Below, piece after piece: positions 45,198 to 54,671 of a stretch of DNA of 64,000 nt (its first letter is position 1; every line of letters starts with the position of its first letter). The position numbers and the translations under genes are program-made. The DNA comes from Cryomorpha sp963741985 (GTDB lineage Bacteria; Bacteroidota; Bacteroidia; Flavobacteriales_D; Cryomorphaceae). Location: positions 620,001-684,000 of the forward strand of contig CAVUKD010000002.1 of the NCBI GenBank assembly GCA_963741985.1, given 5' to 3'. Under the pieces are notes generated by a model. That model did no database searches and was not told the DNA's origin. It was given only the letters and a program-made list of their open reading frames with translations.

Positions 45198-47335
45198 TGG
45201 GCTTCAAATTCAGAAATAAATACTTGTTCTCCATTCTTTTGGATGGATTCTACCAGAGCAAATGTCGAAAGGGTAGCGTGCAGTACTTCCTCAATGGAAA
45301 TTGGAAAAGGAGATCCCGATTTTACCGCTTCCGCAAAAGCAGTGAACTCAGGAGTGTGGCCTTTATCCTGTTTCGACAATTTGGTGGTTTCCGTTTTAGC
45401 ACCACTTATTTTCATGGTTTTAAAATCGTCAACTGCAGCTGTCATTCCACCGGCAAAAACCTCCAAGAATTCTTTTCCTACCTGCTTACTGCCATTGCTG
45501 AAATACGAGATAGCTGCCACAGATCCATTTTCAAAACGGATTGAAGCTACAAAAGTATCGTGATTTTGGGGGGTGGAATCCATCGCTTTCGCAGAAATGG
45601 ATTCCACTTTGCTTTCGGTAATATAACTGCATAAATCAATAAAATGACACACTTCTCCAATGATGCGACCGCCGCCGATTTGCGGATCATGCACCCAATG
45701 ATCGGGAGGTACCGCGCCTGCATTAATTCGATAATTAATAGCACAGGATATTCCGGATATTTTCTTTTTTACAACTTGAATAAGTGGTGAAAACCGCCGA
45801 TTGAAGCCGACCATCAAATCCGGAGTATCTGCTTTTTTGAGCAGCGATTTTAATTGAAAATATTCATCGATATTCAGGCATAGTGGTTTTTCAAGGAACA
45901 CACGTTTGCCACTCCTCAGGGCTTCTATGGCAAGCGGAGCATGGCTATCGTGACGGGTAGCGATCACACAAGCTGCAGATCCATCCTCATTGAGCATGGC
46001 AGACACATCTGAATAGGCTTTTTCAAAACCATATTTCCGCGCGGCATTTTCGGCCGTATGTGGTCGCGACGTCGCAATTCCCGACAGGGTGACTTGATCT
46101 TTAATAGCGGGTAGGAGAAAATTTGATGCGAAAGATCCGGCACCTATGAAAGATACCCGATCGCCCGAAATGACCTTTTTACGTATCTTTTGGTCCGCGT
46201 TTGCAATCGGTTTTGCAGTATCGTATTCCAATAAAATTCCCATCTTATCGGCCTCACGGTTTACCACTAAATCAAAAGCTTCGCGGGCATTTTCAAAAGC
46301 AAAACGATGAGAGATCAAATCAGCAAGCTGTACAGAGCCATTTCCGAGTAATTCTGTAAAGGCCTGCATATTGCGGTTTTCTGTCCACCGCACCTGACCA
46401 ATGGGATAATCAAATCCTTTTTCTTCGTAATTGGCATCGTACCGGCCGGGACCATAGGAAGTACTCATCCGCAACTCGAGTTCCTTTCGGTAATAATTTT
46501 TTCGGCTGAAACCAGTCGGCACGCTTCCAACGATTACCACTTTTCCATGCGTTCGGCAGAGCACTCCTGCCAACTCCACCGGATCGAGGGATGAGGAAGC
46601 AGCTGTGATAATCACGGCATCAACTCCATTGCCTTTTGAAAATTGATTGACTTTAGCTTCCAGAAGTTCATCACCACGGACGGTCGCATTTTCAGCACCT
46701 GACTGAAAGGCCAGATCCACAAGATCTTCTTTCAAGTCTATTCCAAAAGTCCTCACTCCTGCGGATTTTAAAAGGCGCAAGGTTATTTGCCCGATTATTC
46801 CCAGTCCAATAACCACTGCATTTTCACCGAGATTTAATTCGGCGCGACGAATTCCCTGCATGGCTATAGCGCCAATGGTTGTGAATGCCGCCTCATCTAT
46901 CGCTGCTGCGTCGGGAATGGATACACAGAGATTCTCGGGAATGGTAACCAGTTCGGCGTGTGAAGCCGAGGCTCCACCGCATGCTACGCGGTCGCCAGGT
47001 TTAAAATTTTTGACTCCTTCACCTACTTTCTCCACCACTCCCGAAAGGCTATACCCAAGCGGTTGAAGCGCTTCCAGCTTGTTCATGACCATTTTGTAGG
47101 TGTCGGCTATTCCATGCGAACGGGCGGCTTTTACCACTTTGCTCACTTCTTCTTTTCGTGATTTCGCTTTCGCAATATAGCCTTTACGGGCATCGCTCAC
47201 CGTTTTTCCTTCGGTGCCTGTACTTATTGCTGAAAAATGAGTACGAACCAGCACTTCACCCTTTCCGGGATGGGGATTGGGCAGGGAAACGATTTCCATT
47301 TCACCTGCTTTGAGGCTCTGCAGCAGTTGTTCCAA
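45173..47335 (-). CDS. Bi-domain oxidoreductase (MDR dehydrogenase + Gfo/Idh/MocA)
   Basis: The 720-aa protein fuses two enzymes. Residues ~1-365 are a zinc-type MDR domain (HPGKGEVLVRTHFSAIST, GYSLSGVVEKVGEGVKNF, AVVIGLGIIGQITLRLL). Residues ~385-715 are a Gfo/Idh/MocA domain (VSFIGAGSFASNFLLPAI, the EKP motif in FLEKPLCLN, and GGGRIIGEVCHFIDL). Such fusions occur in polysaccharide loci, probably to oxidise an NDP-sugar. The frame starts at TTG 47335, as no ATG lies nearby. It is the first gene of the minus-strand operon that runs to wzi. Confidence 0.85.
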   Translation of the reverse strand: MEQLLQSLKAGEMEIVSLPNPHPGKGEVLVRTHFSAISTGTEGKTVSDARKGYIAKAKSRKEEVSKVVKAARSHGIADTYKMVMNKLEALQPLGYSLSGVVEKVGEGVKNFKPGDRVACGGASASHAELVTIPENLCVSIPDAAAIDEAAFTTIGAIAMQGIRRAELNLGENAVVIGLGIIGQITLRLLKSAGVRTFGIDLKEDLVDLAFQSGAENATVRGDELLEAKVNQFSKGNGVDAVIITAASSSLDPVELAGVLCRTHGKVVIVGSVPTGFSRKNYYRKELELRMSTSYGPGRYDANYEEKGFDYPIGQVRWTENRNMQAFTELLGNGSVQLADLISHRFAFENAREAFDLVVNREADKMGILLEYDTAKPIANADQKIRKKVISGDRVSFIGAGSFASNFLLPAIKDQVTLSGIATSRPHTAENAARKYGFEKAYSDVSAMLNEDGSAACVIATRHDSHAPLAIEALRSGKRVFLEKPLCLNIDEYFQLKSLLKKADTPDLMVGFNRRFSPLIQVVKKKISGISCAINYRINAGAVPPDHWVHDPQIGGGRIIGEVCHFIDLCSYITESKVESISAKAMDSTPQNHDTFVASIRFENGSVAAISYFSNGSKQVGKEFLEVFAGGMTAAVDDFKTMKISGAKTETTKLSKQDKGHTPEFTAFAEAVKSGSPFPISIEEVLHATLSTFALVESIQKNGEQVFISEFEAQWNSPNAN

Positions 47336-47340
47336 AATTC

Positions 47341-47353
47341 TTCATTGATTTAG
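47341..47353. repeat. 13-bp direct repeat flanking the DUF4143 ATPase gene
   Basis: ttcattgatttag occurs here and again at 48740-48752. The pair encloses the ATPase gene and its palindromes, a span of ~1.4 kb. It could be an insertion duplication or a chance match in AT-rich sequence. Confidence 0.4.
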
Positions 47354-47477
47354 CAGTCAAAAGTAAGAAGATGTGGCGGGTTGTGGCCGGATTTTGTGGG
47401 TGTTTATTCACAAAATAGTGTCACAGGATAGGAACAGATAAGTAAGTCCAATGCAAGATCAGTTTCGAAACCATGAA

Positions 47478-47539
47478 TTTTTCCGGTATAACGGAAAAAT
47501 TAGTACGAATATTTCCGGTATAACGGAAATATTCGTACT
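47478..47539. promoter_or_regulatory. Two hairpins overlapping the ATPase promoter
   Basis: The first hairpin is tttttccg/cggaaaaa (47478-47499). The second is a perfect 16-bp stem, agtacgaatatttccg/cggaaatattcgtact (47502-47539). Both share the loop gtataa. A -7-like element, TACTTTTA (47536-47543), overlaps the end of the second hairpin, just before the ATG at 47547, so a protein bound here would block transcription. A third copy lies downstream at 48812-48839. Confidence 0.6.
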
Positions 47540-47546
47540 TTTAAGC

Positions 47547-48677
47547 ATGCAAATAATAAAAAGGCTTCTTGCAAAAAGCCTGTTGAGCAAGCTGAATAAG
47601 GGGAAAGTCCTTGTAATAACCGGAGCTCGACAAGTCGGAAAAACTACGCTGGTAGCAGATATCTATAACGAAAATAATAGTTTGCTATGGCTGAATGCGG
47701 ATGAACAACCCTTGCGCGAAAGGCTCACCAATCCAAGTCTTGAAACCTTGAAGTCTGTGATTGGAAATTACAAAATCGTGGTGATTGATGAAATACAGCG
47801 CATAATAAACCCCGGACTATTGCTTAAATTAATGGTTGATAATTTTAAAAATGTCCAGTTTATCGCCACAGGCTCTTCTGCACTCGATATTTCGGAAACC
47901 GTGTTTGAACCTCTCACCGGAAGGCAATTTCTATTTCATCTTTATCCTTTCTCGATGATTGAATTGTACCGGGGAAAATCAGCTTTTGAATGGGAAAAAA
48001 CACTACCGTTTCACTTGATTTTTGGCTCTTATCCAAATGTGGTAAATGAAAAACCTGACGCTGAATTTATTTTATCAAATTTGAGTGACCAATATTTATA
48101 CAAGGACATTTTGGTATGGAAAGATATTCGCAAACCGCAACTTCTTGAGTCATTACTTAAATTATTGGCCTATCAGGTTTGTTCTGAAGTTTCTTATCAC
48201 GAATTAGCAAAAACGCTTTGCGTTAAAGCGGAAACCATTGAAAGTTATATTAATCTTCTTGAAAAAGCATTCGTTGTATTTCGATTAAATTCGTTTAGTA
48301 CAAATCCGCGAAAAGAAGTTTCAAAGATGTCAAAAATTTACTTTTGGGATAATGGAATTCGGAATTCGATTATTGATGACTTCAATCCTTTAGAAGCTCG
48401 TAATGATCAAGGAAAACTTTGGGAAAACTTTATCGTTTCCGAAAGGATAAAGCTAAACTCCTATAGATCTAAAAAGGTAAAAAGCTACTTTTGGCGAAAT
48501 TACAATCAGAGTGAAATCGATTACGTTGAAGTGGATCATGATAAATTATCCGGGTTTGAAATGAAGTGGAATACCCGTAAATCCCATAGCATAACGAAAG
48601 CTTTCAGAAATGCATATCCTGAGGCAGAAACAGAAATTATTTCTCCTCAAAATTTTGTGGAATTTATTTCAGATTAA
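47547..48677 (+). CDS. AAA-family ATPase with DUF4143 C-terminal domain
   Basis: From the ATG at 47547 the protein is 376 aa. An upstream start (47451) would read through the hairpins and is unlikely. The Walker A motif is GARQVGKTTLV, the Walker B is KIVVIDEIQRI, and IATGSSALDISETVFEPLTGR (in part) is the sensor region of this family. The C-terminal half (residues ~180-370) matches DUF4143 with a nuclease-like end (KVKSYFWRNYNQSEIDYVEV; FEMKWNTRKSHS). The family's function is unclear; it is patchily distributed. The gene is on the opposite strand to both neighbours, with repeats on each side. Confidence 0.9.
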   Translation: MQIIKRLLAKSLLSKLNKGKVLVITGARQVGKTTLVADIYNENNSLLWLNADEQPLRERLTNPSLETLKSVIGNYKIVVIDEIQRIINPGLLLKLMVDNFKNVQFIATGSSALDISETVFEPLTGRQFLFHLYPFSMIELYRGKSAFEWEKTLPFHLIFGSYPNVVNEKPDAEFILSNLSDQYLYKDILVWKDIRKPQLLESLLKLLAYQVCSEVSYHELAKTLCVKAETIESYINLLEKAFVVFRLNSFSTNPRKEVSKMSKIYFWDNGIRNSIIDDFNPLEARNDQGKLWENFIVSERIKLNSYRSKKVKSYFWRNYNQSEIDYVEVDHDKLSGFEMKWNTRKSHSITKAFRNAYPEAETEIISPQNFVEFISD

Positions 48678-48811
48678 TCTGGCCGTATATTAAGTGCGTT
48701 CAACATATTATATTCACGGCCAACCAGCAAATCAAAGAATTCATTGATTTAGGAGAAGATTTTTAGGACTTAGTGAACGACGACAGGTATCGGAGTAAAA
48801 ATAAAAACATC

Positions 48812-48839
48812 TTCCGGTATACTGGAAATATTCGTTCTT
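48812..48839. repeat. Downstream copy of the ttccggtata repeat
   Basis: ttccggtatactggaaatat and the following tcgttctt match the second upstream hairpin (47513-47540) at 25 of 28 positions. It lies 135 bp after the ATPase stop and 7 bp before the end of the di-heme oxidoreductase gene. Confidence 0.6.
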
Positions 48840-48845
48840 CTCAGA

Positions 48846-50237
48846 TTACAATGCCTTCAAAAACTTCAGCAAATCATTCCGATCCGACTGGCTTAAAGCA
48901 AGGTATATATTTTTCGCATTTTCTGCTTCTCCACCATGCCAGAGGATGGCTTCTTCGAGTGTTTGGGCTCTGCCATCGTGCATGAAGTGTGCATTGGGAT
49001 TTACGATTTGCGCGAGACCAATCCCCCAAAGTGGCGGGGTGCGCCATTCATTTCCGTTCGCCATATACTCTCCCCGTCCATCGGCCAGACCATCGCCCAT
49101 ATCGTGAAGCAAAAGATCGGTATAGGGATAAATAGTTTGGTTGCTCAATTCGCCTATCAGATGAGAACCGGTGGTTTGTTCAGGCACATGGCATTTGCTA
49201 CATTCTGCCGAGTCGAAGATTTTAGCGCCCCGGATTACTGCAGCGTCATTCAAGTTTCGCGCGGCGGGTACTGCAACGGTTTGAAAGTAAAATGCCATCG
49301 ACTCGATTGTTTCATCTGTGAGGTCCAGCGTGTCTTGCAGACCCACATTTCCGTTCGATTGACCGTGACTGCTTTCTATGGGGAAATATGAACTGGTAAG
49401 CCCCATGTCATTGTGGGCAGCGTCGGCAGCCTGCTGCTCGGCTGTTGGCATGCCGGCTTTCCAGCCAAAACGACCCAGCGCAATCTGATTAGCTGCAATA
49501 TCCCACACCCAATTGGCGCGTCCGCTAATCCCATCGCCATTCAGATCGTCCGGATCTTCCAGAGCTAATATATCTTGCTCCCGGATGGCTTCAATTAAGC
49601 CAAGACCGTGAATTGGTGGCGCCACACGAGGCGAAGTAAGCGCTCCTGCCGGAAAAGGAATGTACGTGTTTTCGATATGGTATTCGGGTTTGATAATTGT
49701 TTTGGTTTGACCGTCGAGGAAGGCAACGATTTCCTGGGATTCCGTTTTGGAAATTGTCCCTTCGGGTTGGCTTCCAAACACAGCTTTTGTTTGAAGCTGA
49801 AAACCAAATCCTTCCACAGGAATAAACCCATTGTGGTCGCCCACTCCCGGCATACTGAGTCGGATCAGCAATCCACTGTTCTGGTCGCCCGGAAATTGCG
49901 GAACCGCACCGCGTCCATTTCGAACATGGCAGCTTTCGCAGGAGTTTTGATTAAACACCGGGCCCAGACCCCCAAATTGAAGAGAAGGCGCTGTGACAAA
50001 GTGCTGACCAAAAAGGCCATCGGCTACAAAATGGGCATCTACTCCCGCCTGGTCGAGATTGGCCAGTGGATAGGAATAGGCATTTGCACCCGTGACAAAT
50101 ACGGTGGTTTCACCTCCAGCCATCTCACGTTTAAGCAAAGCATTGTCCGCCAACTCTGTTTCCGTTTTTTTACAGGAAATGAGCGAGATCAAACAAGCAC
50201 TAATTAATACTGGGGCAACTCTCAATTTGTAAAACAT
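48846..50237 (-). CDS. Di-heme oxidoreductase (DHOR, DUF1111) lipoprotein
   Basis: The 463-aa protein has a lipoprotein signal (LISACLISLISC). Two c-type heme motifs are present: NSCESCHVRNGRG and SAECSKCHVPEQT. PPIHGLGLIEAIREQDILAL, GRFGWKAGMPT and MHDGRAQTLEEAILWHGGEA match DHOR (thiol oxidoreductase) proteins, related in layout to cytochrome c peroxidases. It is exposed to the periplasm or outer surface. The neighbouring imelysin is a frequent partner; together they are linked to iron handling. The gap to imelysin is 25 bp. Confidence 0.9.
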   Translation of the reverse strand: MFYKLRVAPVLISACLISLISCKKTETELADNALLKREMAGGETTVFVTGANAYSYPLANLDQAGVDAHFVADGLFGQHFVTAPSLQFGGLGPVFNQNSCESCHVRNGRGAVPQFPGDQNSGLLIRLSMPGVGDHNGFIPVEGFGFQLQTKAVFGSQPEGTISKTESQEIVAFLDGQTKTIIKPEYHIENTYIPFPAGALTSPRVAPPIHGLGLIEAIREQDILALEDPDDLNGDGISGRANWVWDIAANQIALGRFGWKAGMPTAEQQAADAAHNDMGLTSSYFPIESSHGQSNGNVGLQDTLDLTDETIESMAFYFQTVAVPAARNLNDAAVIRGAKIFDSAECSKCHVPEQTTGSHLIGELSNQTIYPYTDLLLHDMGDGLADGRGEYMANGNEWRTPPLWGIGLAQIVNPNAHFMHDGRAQTLEEAILWHGGEAENAKNIYLALSQSDRNDLLKFLKAL

Positions 50238-50262
50238 GACCTTATCCTTTTGAAAATACTAT

Positions 50263-51330
50263 TTATAGTCCTGAAATAAAAGGGATTAATTGACTTTCAA
50301 GGGTTTGTTGTAAATCGCGTACATTCGTTTGAGCGGCCTGAACTGCTTCCGGAGAATTGAACACCGCATCCGAAAAAGTTCCGGGAATATTATCAATGGA
50401 AGTGATCGCGGTAATTATTTCATCGCGTATTTGTGCGTCCATAGCCGGGTTTGCGGCCACAACTATTTCAGAGAGACCCAGTCCGTTGCCCAATTCGCCA
50501 TATTTTCCGGTATATATATTTTGAATACTGCGAATATTGTTGGCAAAATCGTGTTTGGAATTTGCGCTGAATCTCGACTCTTCGAAGGTGAGATCTTGTT
50601 GTGAAAAAGGATCGTTTATCTTACCGTTTCCCACTTCATCGGCTATAACGGCTATTGCATTCGCCATTTCTTCAAGAGCCCCTTTTTGACTCACATATAT
50701 CAGGCTACCCTTTCCGGCTGTGAGCAAATTCTCAATAAAATTTCCTGCTCCCGGTCTCCAGGCCTCGTAGAGAGCTTGCGTATTTTGTGCTAATACTTCG
50801 GATGCTGCGCTCAGGTATTCAAATTCGCGTTGCGAAAAATCACCTACCTGCTTGTTGCCAGAAGTTCCCCAGAGCAAAAATTCAATGGTATGAAAACCTT
50901 TCAGGGTTCCTTCCTGTGCACTTAAAAATTCAGCGGTAATCGGATTACCACTATTGAGGACATTGTTAAGATCGGTAACATTTACTGGCCATGAATCAAT
51001 AGACGGGTCGAGCCCTTCAGCATCTACAGGGCCAAAAAGAAAACCCTCTGATTCTTCCCAGGGTGCCCGGGCCTCAACCCAGGCCGCACGGGCAGCATCA
51101 AGATTCTCGGTAGTTTGATCGGATTCGAGTACCTGCGATTTTTCCTGCAAAGTGACGCTGCGAACTGCCAAATCGGAATAGGTCGCCAATATCACATCTG
51201 CGGAATTCTCAATTATGCCCGAATAATCGGCGTTGGGCGCTTCGGTTTTATCATCTTTCGTTGTGCACGATGAGAATATAACGGCTCCGCCTATGAATAG
51301 AAGAGGAAGTATTCTTTTGAAGGTATTCAT
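50263..51330 (-). CDS. Imelysin-family lipoprotein (M75-like, iron-linked)
   Basis: The ATG at 51330 gives MNTFKRILPLLFIGGAVIFS followed by a lipobox SC, which fits better than the upstream start at 51375. The imelysin G-x-H-x-x-E motif is in LKGFHTIEFLLWG, and the N-terminal helix contains ARAAWVEARAPWEESEGFLF (in part). The family is iron-regulated and probably binds iron in the periplasm; it is unlikely to be a true peptidase. It lies between the barrel gene and the di-heme oxidoreductase gene on one strand with short gaps (57 and 25 bp). Confidence 0.9.
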   Translation of the reverse strand: MNTFKRILPLLFIGGAVIFSSCTTKDDKTEAPNADYSGIIENSADVILATYSDLAVRSVTLQEKSQVLESDQTTENLDAARAAWVEARAPWEESEGFLFGPVDAEGLDPSIDSWPVNVTDLNNVLNSGNPITAEFLSAQEGTLKGFHTIEFLLWGTSGNKQVGDFSQREFEYLSAASEVLAQNTQALYEAWRPGAGNFIENLLTAGKGSLIYVSQKGALEEMANAIAVIADEVGNGKINDPFSQQDLTFEESRFSANSKHDFANNIRSIQNIYTGKYGELGNGLGLSEIVVAANPAMDAQIRDEIITAITSIDNIPGTFSDAVFNSPEAVQAAQTNVRDLQQTLESQLIPFISGL

Positions 51331-51387
51331 CCCTTTGAAATTTATATGAGTCATTGGTGTTGAGGTTTTTAACATGTTGCTTATTCA

Positions 51388-52653
51388 TTAAAAATTAAAT
51401 CCGAACCCGGCTGAGAAGGTATTTTCCTTTTGATCGGTTCCGAGGGTGCGCCATTCATAATTGGTTTTGAAAACAATGTTAGGAATCGGGAAATAATTGA
51501 GCCCTGCGACAAAAATGGTGTTCTCATAGCGCGGATTATCAGAAATATTCCCTTCGGTGCGATACATGGAATCAAACCATTCAGCACGGCCGAAGACATA
51601 GAATTTTTGTTTCGCATTAGCATTGAAAAGATGAAGAAAATCATAGGCCACCTCCCCATATGTTCCGGCAGCCATTGCAGCTACAGGGGTCCGTTTTACA
51701 CCCAGATTATTCGACAAATTTCTATTTGCCTGACTCAAAGCCTCAGAATTACTCACATTGCCCATCATTCCGTAAGCGCGCAACCGCCAGGGAAAAGACT
51801 CCATGGTGAAATGAACATCTCCGTAAACTACCCAGGAAGGTTCAGTAAAATCTTTTTTGGGACGATTGCCTGTGGCATTTCCACCATAGATGTTAAAACC
51901 GATTTCACTTTCATGATCAAACTCATAATCGAGTCGAAATGCGTAGGCCAGATTATCGGCATTGATGGTTTCAAAGCGGGTTTGATATCCCGGCCTAATC
52001 CAATTGAGAGATGAAAATGCCGAATTATCCAATCCACTTACAACGTAGGCTTTATAACTCAATTTTGGATAATCCTCATTCACCTTGAGTGGGAAACTCC
52101 CGCTCAGCTCAACTCCCGTTTCATACCATCCCAAAGGCAATATTGTGTTTTCAACTTGCGATCTGTAGGTGGTAAAATAGTCTTTTGGCTCATCGTCTTT
52201 TGAAGCATTCCCCATATAGAAGCGCATCTTACCGACCCGAATTTGGAATCGCGGGTCGATTTTAAAAAGTAGATTTATCTGTTCGAGAACGACCTGCCCT
52301 CCCTTCGATATTTCCTCTTCAAACTCGCCAAATTCCTGAATGGGATCAAAAGACATGGCAATTCCGGTACCGCCATGTTCAAATTCTATCTCTGATTTAA
52401 ACTGAATTTTATCAGAAAAATCATAGTAGAGATATAAATTAAGTCGCTCAGGATCCAAGGCATTCCGACGGTTGGGGAGGGTTTCCCAATCGTATGCGTA
52501 GTAGTTTACCACTCCGTAGGCTTCGAGGGAAAATCGATTAACGAAGTTCAACACCTTGGCATTGAGAACAGCGGAGCTATCTATTTGAGCATTTACGGTT
52601 CCAATAGAAAACCCTGTAAGCAGGGTTAAAATGAGAGATTTCTTGAGATACAA
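51388..52653 (-). CDS. Outer-membrane porin-like barrel, first gene of the imelysin operon
   Basis: TTG at 52653 yields a good signal peptide (YLKKSLILTLLTGFSIGT, then NAQ). A longer frame to 52689 would begin inside the predicted promoter and is unlikely. The ~420-aa body is beta-rich: EAYGVVNYYAYDWE, IQFKSEIEFEHGG, LLFKIDPRFQIRVGKMRFYMG, FPLGW-like ILPLGWYETGVELSG, and it ends FSAGFGFNF with a C-terminal Phe. It resembles phosphate/iron-linked porins (OprO/P-type), but the substrate is unknown. Its transcript probably includes imelysin and DHOR. Confidence 0.7.
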   Translation of the reverse strand: MYLKKSLILTLLTGFSIGTVNAQIDSSAVLNAKVLNFVNRFSLEAYGVVNYYAYDWETLPNRRNALDPERLNLYLYYDFSDKIQFKSEIEFEHGGTGIAMSFDPIQEFGEFEEEISKGGQVVLEQINLLFKIDPRFQIRVGKMRFYMGNASKDDEPKDYFTTYRSQVENTILPLGWYETGVELSGSFPLKVNEDYPKLSYKAYVVSGLDNSAFSSLNWIRPGYQTRFETINADNLAYAFRLDYEFDHESEIGFNIYGGNATGNRPKKDFTEPSWVVYGDVHFTMESFPWRLRAYGMMGNVSNSEALSQANRNLSNNLGVKRTPVAAMAAGTYGEVAYDFLHLFNANAKQKFYVFGRAEWFDSMYRTEGNISDNPRYENTIFVAGLNYFPIPNIVFKTNYEWRTLGTDQKENTFSAGFGFNF

Positions 52654-52686
52654 AATCGGCTTATTCTTATTTAGACTAATTCCACA

Positions 52687-52694
52687 CAAAAGTA
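52687..52694 (-). promoter_or_regulatory. Bacteroidota -7 promoter element for the imelysin operon
   Basis: On the minus strand this reads TACTTTTG, an exact match to the TAnnTTTG consensus. The -33 region is less clear (an AT-rich stretch about 19 bp upstream). It places the transcript start near 52680, so translation from the TTG at 52653 fits. Confidence 0.45.
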
Positions 52695-52814
52695 GAAATC
52701 AAATGAAATGCCGAACTATTTCTCTCCTAAAAAAATAAGCCTTAAAATATTAGTCCCCTGTTTTTCTGATTGTTATATTGTTAAAATACCATAAACACGG
52801 TATCTATTATATCG

Positions 52815-54671
52815 CTATTCGCACCATTGGTCTGCCCAGGATTTGAACGAAATCAAAGCATAAATCAGGGCAGATTGATCTTGTTTTCCGGATTTATGGG
52901 CTTCGATTATTCGCAGGATGGCATCCGAATCAAAGTATGACTGATCGGCAAAATACTCGATCGGCAAAAAAGTATCGAGCACTTTTTGGTTCGATAGTAG
53001 CGAACGAAGGGGCATTCCGAACCCGGCTTTTCGGCGACGCGTAATATAATTGGGTAATTCTGCCTGATACGCCTCTTTGAGGATTTTTTTCGATTTAAAA
53101 CTCCGGCTCATTTTGTATTCCAAAGGCAAGCCTGCGGCAAATGTAACGAGGCTGGTATCGAGGTAGGGCACGCGGCTTTCCATGCCGTAAGCCATACTCG
53201 AACGGTCGAGATAGTGGAGGTTTTTCACCAGGAAGTTTTCCATTTCGAAGGTGAAAAGATTGTCGAAAAGGTTTTGGTCTTTGGAGAAATATGGAGCGAC
53301 GAATTCTTCAAATCCCGCATCTCCATTGAACACGGAGACTGCCGAATCAACATCGCCCACAAGGCTGAATCGGCTTGCTTCGTAGGGCTTGCCGAGATTA
53401 TTTCCCCATTTTTGCAAGTAGCGGCGATAGGCTTTGAACGGTCCTTTGCCTGCATTCACAGTTCTCATCACACTTCCGGCTACCGGTTTGAGTCCGGGAA
53501 CTTTATCAGCCATGGCATTGAGTCGCATCAAAAAATGCCCGTTGTAACCGAGGAAAAGCTCGTCAGCACCCATCCCGCTTAAAACTACCCGATGGTCTTC
53601 TGCGGCAGATTTTGCGATAAGCATAGCGGGGATAATCGATCCGTCGGCGATAAGATCATCGCAAGCCGTGACTGCTTCATGCAAATGTGCCGGGGTCAGA
53701 TTTTCGATTCCGATAGGGATTTCGCGCAAGTCGAGATTCCAGTCGCGGGCAAGAAGAGCGGCGAAATGCCCGTCGGAAGTAGTTCCTTCGGCCTTGAGAT
53801 CTCCGCGATTCTTCACGGCGCAATAATGCACATGCTTTCCACCTTTCAGATAGTGCGCAATGAGCGAGCTGTCCAGCCCTCCGGAGAGATAATTGGCAAT
53901 AGGTACATCACCGATCAGCCGGCTCGAAACAGCTTTTTCGAGAAGATGTCGGAGCTCCGCTTTTGCATCGGCATAAGAGCCTTTGAAGGGTTTTATTTCC
54001 GCAGATAGATCCCAATATTTCTCCTTTTGAAAAAGTGATTTTTCCAAATCATAGACAAGCATTTCTGCCGGCTTGAGCCGTTCCACTTCCGTGAAAAGCG
54101 TTTTATCGCCCGGAGAATATTTGAATATGAGGTATTTGCCGACTCCTTTTTCATTTAGCGAAAGCGGAAGACCGGCAGCTTTAAAGGCTTTAATCTCACT
54201 TGAAAAAGCGAAAACATTGCCCTTGTTATAAACGTAAAACGGCTTCACTCCCATCCGATCGCGGTATAGAAAAACCTTGCGTAGCCGGCGATCGAGGATG
54301 GCGATAGCAAAATCACCATTGAGTTTTTTGACAAAATCCTTTCCAAATTTAAGGTATAGCTGGAGGATTACTTCGGTGTCGGTTTTGGAGCGAAAGGTGA
54401 CATCTTTTAAATATGTCTCGCGGAGTTCTTCGAAATTATAGACTTCCCCGTTGTATATTATCGTCGCTTGTTCGCAGGTCATTGGTTGGTTTCCCGCATC
54501 GCTGAGATCGATAATTGAAAGACGGCGGTGCCCGAAGAAAACCGTATTGGCGGCATGGATTTCGGCAATGGAGTTGCCCGAATCGGGTCCGCGATGTTCA
54601 AGGCTGTTTAAACCCGCTTTGGGTTTTAGTCCTTCAAGATTCGGAGCGATAATTCCAAAAATACCGCACAT
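52815..54671 (-). CDS. Asparagine synthase-like glutamine amidotransferase (AsnB-type), copy 1
   Basis: The 618-aa protein starts MCGIFGIIAPN, where Cys2 is the glutaminase nucleophile after Met removal. LEHRGPDSGNS, FGHRRLSIIDLSDAGNQPM (in part) and IIYNGEVYNFEEL complete the class II domain. The synthetase domain has YLSGGLDSSLIAHYL, the ATP-pyrophosphatase motif, and SRVPYLDTSLVTFAAGLP. In polysaccharide loci these enzymes commonly amidate sugar carboxyls rather than aspartate. Its ATG shares one base with the downstream end of the glycosyltransferase gene (TAATG at 54671). Confidence 0.9.
   Translation of the reverse strand: MCGIFGIIAPNLEGLKPKAGLNSLEHRGPDSGNSIAEIHAANTVFFGHRRLSIIDLSDAGNQPMTCEQATIIYNGEVYNFEELRETYLKDVTFRSKTDTEVILQLYLKFGKDFVKKLNGDFAIAILDRRLRKVFLYRDRMGVKPFYVYNKGNVFAFSSEIKAFKAAGLPLSLNEKGVGKYLIFKYSPGDKTLFTEVERLKPAEMLVYDLEKSLFQKEKYWDLSAEIKPFKGSYADAKAELRHLLEKAVSSRLIGDVPIANYLSGGLDSSLIAHYLKGGKHVHYCAVKNRGDLKAEGTTSDGHFAALLARDWNLDLREIPIGIENLTPAHLHEAVTACDDLIADGSIIPAMLIAKSAAEDHRVVLSGMGADELFLGYNGHFLMRLNAMADKVPGLKPVAGSVMRTVNAGKGPFKAYRRYLQKWGNNLGKPYEASRFSLVGDVDSAVSVFNGDAGFEEFVAPYFSKDQNLFDNLFTFEMENFLVKNLHYLDRSSMAYGMESRVPYLDTSLVTFAAGLPLEYKMSRSFKSKKILKEAYQAELPNYITRRRKAGFGMPLRSLLSNQKVLDTFLPIEYFADQSYFDSDAILRIIEAHKSGKQDQSALIYALISFKSWADQWCE

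Noticed and set aside
47451..47546. N-terminal extension of the DUF4143 ATPase
   Set aside because: The extension is a translation of the two promoter hairpins (repeated RYNGKI/GITEI words), so it is not protein-coding in origin.
47478..48839. ttccggtata repeats as a CRISPR array
   Set aside because: Only three copies exist, two are hairpins and one is 1.3 kb away behind a gene; there are no regular spacers or cas genes.
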